Assembly: GCA_019240375.1 (NCBI GenBank)
Contig: JAFAYN010000079.1
Span: forward strand, 1 to 5,602
Direction: 5' to 3'
DNA: 5,602 nt
Origin: Gemmatimonadota bacterium
GTDB lineage: Bacteria > Gemmatimonadota > Gemmatimonadetes > Longimicrobiales > Longimicrobiaceae
The translations under genes were made by a program, and so were the position numbers. Position 1 is the first letter of the stretch. Each line of letters starts with the position of its first letter. The notes beneath the pieces were generated by a model. The model ran no database searches, was not told the DNA's origin, and saw nothing but the letters and a program-made list of their open reading frames with translations. Shown here one piece after another: positions 1-5,602 of the stretch.

Positions 1-354
1 GGAGACCGGGTGCGCTGGCGCGCGGACGGGGAGCTGGAGTACGTGGGCCGCGTCGACCAGCAGGTGAAGGTGCGGGGCTTCCGCATCGAGCCGGGGGAGA
101 TCGAGGCGGTGCTGGAGCGGCACCCGGGGGTGCGGGAAGCGGCGGTGGTGGTGCGGGAGGACGCGCCGGGCGCGGCGCGCCTGGTGGGGTACGTGGTGGC
201 CGAGGCGGGGGAGGGCGCGCCCACCGAGGAGCTGCGGGCGTACCTGGGGGAGCGGCTGCCGGAGTACATGGTGCCGGCGGTGCTGGTGATGCTGGAGGCG
301 CTGCCGCTGTCGGCGAACGGGAAGGTGGACCGGCGGGCCCTCCCCGCTCCGGAA
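1..354 (+). other. Adenylation domain, C-terminal part (module n-1), cut at motif A7
   Basis: Residues 1-118 are the end of an A domain. The window opens inside motif A7, with only GDRVR left. Motif A8 follows at 16-35 ([20 protein letters not shown]), A9 at 86-92 (LPEYMVP) and A10 at 106-111 (NGKVDR). Lys108 of A10 is the catalytic lysine that contacts the amino acid carboxylate during adenylation. About 50 residues separate A8 from A9, so no methyltransferase is inserted there. The substrate pocket (between A3 and A6) lies upstream of the window, so the amino acid it activates cannot be predicted. The nucleotides align with 3169-3522, the same region of the next module. Confidence 0.95.
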
Positions 355-3300
355 GCGGAGAGCGAGCGGTACGAAGCGCCGCGGACGCAGACGGAAGAGC
401 TGCTGGCGGGGATCTGGGCGGAGGTGCTGAGGGTGGAGCGGGTGGGGGTGCACGACGACTTCTTCGCCCTCGGCGGCCACTCTCTCCTCGCCACCCGGGT
501 GATCGCCCGCGTGCGGGACGCCTTCCGGGTCGAGGTCCCGCTCCGCGTCCTGTTCGAGGCGCCCACACTGGCGGCGTTCGCGGAGCGGATCGACGCCCGG
601 GCCGCGGCCGGCGGCGAGGCCGTGGCGGCGATCCCGCGGGTACCGCGCGACCGGCCGATCCCCGCCTCGTTCGCGCAGCAGCGGCTCTGGTTCATCGACC
701 GGATGGAGCCGGGAAGCTCCGCCTACCACATCCCCTACGCCCTGCGCCTGCGCGGCGCGGTGGACCCGGCGGCGCTGGAGCGGGCGCTGGCTGGGGTGGT
801 CCGCCGGCACGAGTCGCTGCGCACCGTGTTCGCCGACGCGGACGGGCAGGCGGTGCAGGTGATCCGCGCGCCGGGACCCGTCCCCCTCCCGGTGGCGGAG
901 CTGCGCGCCCTCCAGGCGGCGGAGCGCGAGGCCGAGCTGCGGCGCCTGTCCGCCGCGGAAGCCACGCGCCCCTTCGACCTGGCGCGCGGGCCGCTGCTGC
1001 GCGCCCTGCTGGCGCGGACGGGCGAGGCGGAGTGGGCGCTCCTCCTCACGCTGCACCACATCGTCAGCGACGGGTGGTCGCGCGAGGTGCTGGTACGCGA
1101 GACGGCGGCGCTCTACGACGCGGAAAAGCGCGGCGAGGACGCCCGCCTCCCCACGCTCCCCGTGCAGTACGCCGACTTCGCCGCCTGGCAGCGCGGCCGG
1201 CTGCGGGGCGAGGCGCTGGCCGCGCAGCTCGGCTACTGGCGCGAGCGGCTGGCGGGGGCGCCCCCGGTGCTGGAGCTCCCCACCGACCGCCCGCGCCCGG
1301 CCGTCCCCGGCGCCGCGGCGGAAAGCCGCGGGCTCGTCCTCCCCGCGGAGGTGGCCGGGGGGCTGCGCCGCCTGTCCGCGGAGGCGGGGACCACGCTGTT
1401 CATGACGCTGCTGGCGGGGTGGCAGGCGCTCCTGGCCCGCTACGCCGGCCAGGACAACGTGCTGGTGGGGACCCCGGTGGCGGGGCGCACGCGGAGCGAG
1501 ACGGAGGGGCTGATCGGCTTCTTCGTCAACATGCTGGTGGTCCGCACCGACCTGTCCGGCGACCCTTCCGCGCGCGAGCTGCTGGCCCGCGTCCGCGACG
1601 GGGTGCTGGAGGCGCACGCCCACCAGGAGATCCCCTTCGAGCGGCTGGTGGAGGAGCTTGCCCCCGAGCGCTCGCTGCGGCACACCCCCTTCTTCCAGGT
1701 GGCCTTCGCACTGGAGGGGACCGGGGGCGAGGGGGTGCGGATGGACGGGGTGGCGGTGGAATCGCTGGCCGGCGGACCGGCGGCGGCCAAGTTCGACCTG
1801 GCGCTGGACGCGGCGGACGACGGAGACCGGCTGGGGCTGGCGCTGGTCTTCCGGACGGAGCTGTTCGACGGGGCCACGGCGGAGCGGATGCTGGAGCACC
1901 TTGCCGTCCTGCTGCGCGGGATGGCGGAGGACCCGGACCGGCGCCTGTCGGAGCTGGCGCTCCTGTCGGAGGCGGAGCGCCGGGCGCTGCGGGAGGAGTG
2001 GGACGCCACGCGCCACCCCCGGCCCGCCGGCGGGCTAGTCCACGAGCGGATGGCCGAGCGGGCACGCCTCCGGCCGGACGCCCCCGCGGTGGTCGGCGAC
2101 GCGGCGACCCTCACCCGCGCCGAGCTGGACCGGCGCGCCGACCGGCTCGCCCGGGCGCTGCTGCGGCGCGGGGTGGGGCCGGAGTCGCGGGTGGCGGTGT
2201 GCCTGGAGCGCACCCCGGAGCTGGTTGTGGCCGTGCTGGCGGTGATGAAGGCGGGGGGGGCCTACGTCCCGCTCGACCCGGCGTACCCGCCGGAGCGGCT
2301 CGCCTGGATGCTGCGCGACTGCGGCGCCCCGGTCCTCCTCACCCACGCCCGGGTGGCGGAGCGCTTCCCCGCCGTCGGGGTGGAGGTGCTGCGCCTGGAC
2401 GCCGACGCGGCGGAGATCGACGGCGAGGGGGACGCCGCCCCGGCGCCCCCCGCCCCCGTGCTCCCGGAGAACGCGGCGTACGTGATCTACACCTCGGGCT
2501 CCACCGGCACGCCCAAGGGGGTGGTGGTCCCCCACGCGGCGCTGCTCAACCTGGTGGGGTGGTACCGGGAGGAGTTCGGGACCACCGAGCGGGACCGGGC
2601 CGCGCAGCTCGCCGCGCACGGCTTCGACGTGTCGGTGGTGGAGCTCTGGCCGCACCTTGCCGAGGGCGTCCCGCTGCACCTGGTGGACGACGAGGAGGTC
2701 CGGCTCTCCCCCCCCGCGCTGCGGCGCTTCCTCCTGGAGCGGGAGATCACCGTCGCCTTCGTCCCCACCCCGCTCCTCCCCGCCTTCGCCGCCCTGGAGT
2801 GGCCGGCCGACGCGCCGCTGCGCGTGGTCCTCACCGGGGGCGACGCGCTGCACGACCGCCCCCCGCCGGGGCGCCCCTTCGCGGTGGCGAACCTGTACGG
2901 CCCCGCCGAGAACGCGGTGGTCTCCACCTGGAGCATCGTCGGTCCGCCGGACGGGAGCGGGTACGGGCCGGGGATCGGGCGGGTGGTGGGGAACGTGCGC
3001 GCGTACCTGCTCGACCCCTGGATGCAGCCGGTCCCGCGCGGCGTCCCCGGCGAGCTGTGGGTGGCCGGGGCGAGCCTGGCGCGCGGCTACCTGGGGCGCC
3101 CGGAGCTGACCGCGGAGCGCTTCCTCCCCGACCCCTTCGGCGAGCCGGGGGCACGGGCGTACCGCACCGGCGACCGGGTGCGGTGGCGGGCCGACGGGGA
3201 GATGGAGTTCCTGGGGCGGATCGACCAGCAGGTCAAGATCCGCGGCTTCCGCGTGGAGCCGGGGGAGGTGGAGGCGGCGCTCCGCGCGCACCCCGCCGTG

Positions 3301-5602
3301 CGCGAGGCGGTGGTGGTGCTCCGCGAGGACGGGGAGCGGGGGCGGCGGCTGGTCGGCTACGTGGTGCCGGCACCGGGCGGGGAGTCCGCGGCCGGTGAGC
3401 TGCGGAGCTGGCTCCGGGAGCGGCTCCCGGAGCACATGGTCCCCGCCGCGGTGGTGGCGCTGGACGCGCTCCCGCTGACCTCCAACGGCAAGGTGGACCG
3501 CCGCGCCCTCCCCGCCCCGCCCGAGGCGGCGGCGGGGGAGTCGTTCCGTGCCGCCCCGGCCACCCCGGTGGCCGAGCTGCTGGCGGGGATCTGGGCCGAC
3601 GTGCTGGGGATCGAGCGCGTCGGCGCCGGGGACGACTTCTTCGACCTGGGCGGCCACTCGCTCCTCGCCACCCGCGTCGCCTCGCGGGTGCGGGAAACGC
3701 TGGGGGTGGAAGTGCCGCTGCGCGCGCTCTTCGAGGCGCCGACGCTGGCGGCGTACGCGGAGCGGGTGGAGGCGGCGCGCAGCGCCGGGGGCGCACTCCA
3801 GGCGCCGCCGGTGGTCCCCGTGCCGCGCGACGGCGCGGAGCCGCTCCCGCTCTCCTTCGCGCAGCAGCGGCTCTGGTTCATCCACCAGCTCGACCCGGGA
3901 AGCCCCGCGTACAACGTCCCGGTGGCGCTCCGCTTCCGCGGCGCGCTGGACTCCGCCGCCCTCCGCGCCGCCTTCGGCGAGCTGGTGCGGCGGCACGAGT
4001 CGCTGCGCACCGTCTTCCCCGCGTCGGGGGGGCGCGCGGTGCAGTCGGTGCTCCCGCCCGCGCCGGTGCCGCTCCCGGAGGTGGACCTCGGGGCGCTCCC
4101 GGAGGGCGCGCGCGAGGCGGAGCTGATCCGCCGGGTGCGCGAGGCGGAGAGCCTCCCCTTCGACCTGGCGCGCGGGCCGCTGCTGCGCGCGCTGCTGGTT
4201 CGGCTGGGGAGCGAGGACGCCGCCCTGGTGCTGGCGATGCACCACGTGGTCAGCGACGCCTGGAGCATGCAGGTGCTGATGCGCGAGGTGTCGGCGCTGT
4301 ACGAGGCGTTCGTCGCCGGGCGCCCCTCCCCCCTCCCCCCGCTCCCGGTGCAGTACGCCGACTACGCCGTGTGGCAGCGCGGGTGGCTGCGGGGCGAGGC
4401 GCTGGAAGCGCAGCTCGGCTACTGGCGCGAGCGGCTGACGGGCGCTCCCGCCACGCTCGACCTCCCGGTCGACCGGACGCGCCCCCCGACCCCGGGGACC
4501 GCGGCGGCCCGCCACCGCTTCGTCGTCCCCGCGGCGGCGACGCGGGCGCTGCGGGCGCTGGCCCGCCGCGAGGGGGCCACCCTGTTCATGACGCTGCTGG
4601 CGGGGTGGCAGGCGCTCCTGGCCCGCTACGCCGGACAGGACGACGTGGTGGTCGGCGCCCCCATCGCCGGGCGGACGCGGCTGGAAACGGAGGGGCTGAT
4701 CGGCTTCTTCGTCAACACGCTGGCGCTGCGCGCCGACCTGTCCGGCGACCCCGACACGCGGGCGCTGCTGCGCCGGGTGCGCGACTCCACCCTGGGCGCC
4801 TTCGCCCACCAGGACGTCCCCTTCGAGCGGCTGGTGGAGGAGCTGGGGGTGGAGCGCTCGCTGAGCCACACCCCGCTCTTCCAGGTGATCTTCTCGCTGG
4901 GCGCGCCGGAGCGGACGCCGCAGCTCGGCGGGACGGCGGTGGAGCCGGTGGTCGCCGGGAGCGGGTCGGCCAAGTTCGACCTCAACCTGTCACTGGCCGA
5001 AACGGACGACGAGCTGGCGGGGGCGCTCACCTACCGCACGGAGCTGTTCGAGGCGGCTACCGTCGCGGCGATGACGGAGCGCTTCGTGGCGCTGCTGGGG
5101 TGGATGGCGGAGCACCCGGAGGCGCCCCTGTCGGAGTGGTCGCCGCTGGACGATGCCACGCGGGCGGAGCTGGCGGCCGGGTGGAGCGCGGCGGCGGTCC
5201 CCTCCCCGCACCGCACCGTCCACGAGGCTTTCGCGACGCAGGCGGCCCGCACGCCGGGCGCGGTGGCCGTGGTGCACGAGGGGGAATCGCTCACCTACGC
5301 CGAGCTGGAGCGCTGGGCCAACCGGCTCGCGCACCACCTGCGGCGGCGCGGGGTGGGGCCGGACGCGCCGGTGGGGCTCCTGGTGGAGCGCTCGCCCTGG
5401 ATGCTGGTGGGGATCCTGGGGATCCTCGCCGCGGGGGGCGCCTACGTCCCCCTCGACCCCACCGCCCCGCCCGCGCGGCTGGAAGGGGCCGTCGAGGAGT
5501 GCGGGATCGGGGTGGTGGTCTCGCAGTCGGCGCTCCTGGGGCAGCTCCCCCTCCCCCGCGAGCGGGTGGTGGCGCTGGACGCGGACCGGGCCGACCTGGA
5601 GC
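1..5602 (+). CDS. Non-ribosomal peptide synthetase, internal fragment (A-T-C-A-T-C-A), open at both ends
   Basis: Frame 1 is open throughout, 1867 codons with no stop, and every part matches an NRPS domain. Order: end of an A domain, T (Ser161), C (HHIVSDG at 352-358), full A (A3 core at 830-840, A10 Lys1164), T (Ser1220), C (HHVVSDA at 1414-1420), start of an A domain. NRPSs are cytoplasmic multimodular enzymes. Each A domain forms an aminoacyl-AMP and loads it as a thioester on the phosphopantetheine arm of its T domain; C domains make the peptide bonds. The window therefore covers one complete elongation step and parts of two others. Linkers are short, with no E, MT, TE or docking region, so this is the middle of a longer protein. 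Start, stop and upstream signals lie outside. NRPS identity is very secure; the peptide product is unknown and no gene name can be given. Confidence 0.98.
385..600 (+). other. Peptidyl carrier (T/PCP) domain 1, phosphopantetheine site Ser161
   Basis: Residues 129-200 form a carrier domain of normal length. The core motif is [16 protein letters not shown] at 152-167, with Ser161 (codon 481-483) as the 4'-phosphopantetheine attachment site. The helix after it ends in the common [14 protein letters not shown] stretch at 184-197. The motif is GGHS rather than the GGDS usually found in carriers that precede an epimerisation domain. The direct junction to a C domain agrees with that. It holds the aminoacyl or peptidyl thioester that is donor to the first C domain. 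It must be primed by a phosphopantetheinyl transferase encoded elsewhere. Confidence 0.97.
655..1968 (+). other. Condensation domain 1 (module n), LCL-like, intact active site
   Basis: Residues 219-656 carry all core motifs in order: C1 [10 protein letters not shown] at 223-232, C2 [10 protein letters not shown] at 268-277, C3 HHIVSDGWS at 352-360, C4 YADFAAW at 390-396, C5 IGFFVNML at 505-512, C6 [10 protein letters not shown] at 541-550 and C7 around 557-568. His353 is the second His of HHxxxDG, the residue linked to peptide bond formation. Asp357 and Gly358 are present. The C1 form and the lack of an extra N-terminal HHxxxxxGD motif argue for an ordinary LCL domain, joining an L-configured donor to an L acceptor, rather than a dual E/C or starter domain. 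The subtype is by motif reading, not phylogeny. The donor sits on Ser161 and the acceptor on Ser1220. Confidence 0.95.
1396..1448 (+). repeat. 53-base exact direct repeat, copy 1 (in condensation domain 1)
   Basis: These bases are identical to 4582-4634 in condensation domain 2. They encode [17 protein letters not shown] (residues 466-482) plus two bases of the next codon. All 17 codons match, including mixed ctg and ctc leucine codons. The match ends on both sides at silent differences (acg versus acc before, ggc versus gga after). This is coding DNA within the gene, not a mobile element. Confidence 0.9.
2041..3519 (+). other. Adenylation domain (module n), complete, Leu-like but altered pocket
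   Basis: Residues 681-1173 include all ten A motifs: A1 LTRAEL (704-709; consensus LTYxEL, so Tyr is Arg), A2 [12 protein letters not shown] (749-760), A3 [11 protein letters not shown] (830-840), A4 FDVSV (875-879), A5 NLYGPAEN (964-971; consensus NxYGPTE, so Thr is Ala), A6 [16 protein letters not shown] (1017-1032), A7 YRTGDRVR (1054-1061), A8 (1072-1091), A9 LPEHMVP (1142-1148) and A10 NGKVDR (1162-1167). The ten pocket residues, aligned by eye to GrsA PheA, are D876, V877, V880, F920, L944, G946, L965, V973, V974 and K1164. This differs from the known Leu code D-A-W-F-L-G-N-V-V-K at three positions. The LTGGD stretch at 944-948 also resembles that Leu-type clade. Expected substrate is a hydrophobic, leucine-like amino acid, low certainty. 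Spacing is normal, with no inserted domain. Confidence 0.96.
3562..3777 (+). other. Peptidyl carrier (T/PCP) domain 2, phosphopantetheine site Ser1220
   Basis: Residues 1188-1259. The core motif [16 protein letters not shown] lies at 1211-1226, with Ser1220 (codon 3658-3660) as the phosphopantetheine attachment site. It is loaded by the preceding complete A domain, is acceptor for the first C domain and donor for the second. The motif is again the GGHS type followed directly by a C domain, so no epimerisation is expected in this module. It closely resembles the first T domain. The main motif difference is Asp1215 where the first has Ala156. Confidence 0.97.
3841..5148 (+). other. Condensation domain 2 (module n+1), LCL-like, HHxxxDA variant
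   Basis: Residues 1281-1716 show C1 [10 protein letters not shown] (1285-1294), C2 [10 protein letters not shown] (1330-1339), C3 HHVVSDAWS (1414-1422), C4 YADYAVW (1452-1458), C5 IGFFVNTL (1567-1574), C6 [10 protein letters not shown] (1603-1612) and C7 around 1619-1629. The catalytic His1415 and structural Asp1419 are kept, but the Gly after Asp is Ala1420. Activity is still likely, because both key polar residues and every other motif are intact. By C1 form it is LCL-like, taking the chain from Ser1220. It shares long stretches of identical DNA with condensation domain 1, including a 53-base exact match. Confidence 0.95.
4582..4634 (+). repeat. 53-base exact direct repeat, copy 2 (in condensation domain 2)
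   Basis: Partner of 1396-1448, at the equivalent place in the second C domain (residues 1528-1544), 3186 bases or 1062 codons downstream. Shorter exact matches in the same register lie at 969-1004 with 4155-4190, 1222-1251 with 4408-4437, 1501-1531 with 4687-4717 and 670-696 with 3856-3882. They show that neighbouring modules share a recent common origin or exchange DNA. Confidence 0.9.
5218..5602 (+). other. Adenylation domain, N-terminal part (module n+1), cut before motif A3
   Basis: Residues 1740-1867 begin with the usual entry sequence [18 protein letters not shown] (1740-1757). Motif A1 LTYAEL is at 1764-1769 and A2 [12 protein letters not shown] at 1809-1820. The A2 position that is often Lys is Ala1810. 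The window ends before the A3 phosphate-binding loop and the substrate pocket, so specificity cannot be read. It is otherwise an ordinary A domain start, and its A1 motif keeps the Tyr that the preceding A domain has lost. Confidence 0.93.

Noticed and set aside
1440..2213. Minus-strand open frames of about 100-300 codons (also at 3357-4268, 4626-5030, 735-1061, 3233-3796, 4990-5337)
   Set aside because: All are rich in Ser, Arg and Ala, lack any domain and sit inside well-conserved NRPS motifs on the other strand. Related ones recur at equivalent module positions, as expected for shadows of repeated domains.
2401..2460. GC-rich, Pro/Ala-rich stretch at residues 811-819 as a regulatory or linker insertion
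   Set aside because: It lies between motifs A2 and A3 of the A domain, a region that varies in length and composition in this family. The frame and the flanking motifs are intact.
1032..3398. 788-codon open frame on the plus strand in another frame
   Set aside because: It overlaps the conserved C, A and T motifs out of register. The product is mostly Ala, Gly, Pro and Arg, with no family signature. It is a frame shadow.
1396..4634. Direct repeats as ends of a mobile element or as recombination sites
   Set aside because: The copies encode the same conserved C-domain segment in the same frame, and no transposase, inverted ends or target duplication is seen. Module homology explains them.
2035..4869. 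944-codon open frame on the minus strand
   Set aside because: It lies wholly antisense to the NRPS. Its predicted product is a His/Arg/Pro/Gly-rich string with no recognisable domain. In DNA this GC-rich, stop codons are rare in several frames, so long empty frames arise as shadows of the real coding frame.
1..5602. Internal start sites, promoters or terminators
   Set aside because: The coding frame is continuous, with no intergenic gap. Purine-rich GGAG-like strings are frequent because GAG and GGG codons are abundant, so they carry no weight as ribosome binding sites.

Overview
The whole window is the interior of one very large plus-strand gene for a modular non-ribosomal peptide synthetase (NRPS). 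Reading frame 1 is open from base 1 to the last base: 1867 codons plus one extra base, with no in-frame stop. Neither the start nor the stop of the gene lies inside. No intergenic DNA, promoter, terminator, RNA gene or mobile element is visible.

Layout in residues of the frame-1 product: C-terminal part of an adenylation (A) domain (1-118, motifs A8-A10); carrier (T/PCP) domain with phosphopantetheine Ser161; condensation (C) domain (219-656) with HHIVSDG; complete A domain (681-1173, motifs A1-A10); second T domain with Ser1220; second C domain (1281-1716) with HHVVSDA; and the N-terminal part of a third A domain (1740-1867), cut after motif A2. This is ...A-T | C-A-T | C-A..., one complete elongation module with parts of its two neighbours. 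The module period is about 1060 residues (3.18 kb). No epimerisation, methyltransferase, ketosynthase, reductase or thioesterase domain is present.

The assembly line works left to right. The aminoacyl or peptidyl chain on Ser161 is the donor for the first C domain. The acceptor is the amino acid that the complete A domain activates and loads onto Ser1220. The second C domain then passes the chain to the following module. The pocket residues of the complete A domain read by eye as D-V-V-F-L-G-L-V-V-K, closest to a known leucine code but changed at three positions. The same domain also departs from consensus in motifs A1 and A5, which makes it the most interesting part of the window.

Organism: the DNA is very GC-rich (roughly three quarters by eye), with G or C in almost every third codon position. 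The phrasing of the domains resembles NRPSs of Longimicrobium-like Gemmatimonadota and, second, of myxobacteria. Actinobacteria cannot be excluded. This taxonomic guess is from remembered sequence style, not from a search. The modular NRPS is a known class of system; I found no evidence of an entirely new one.
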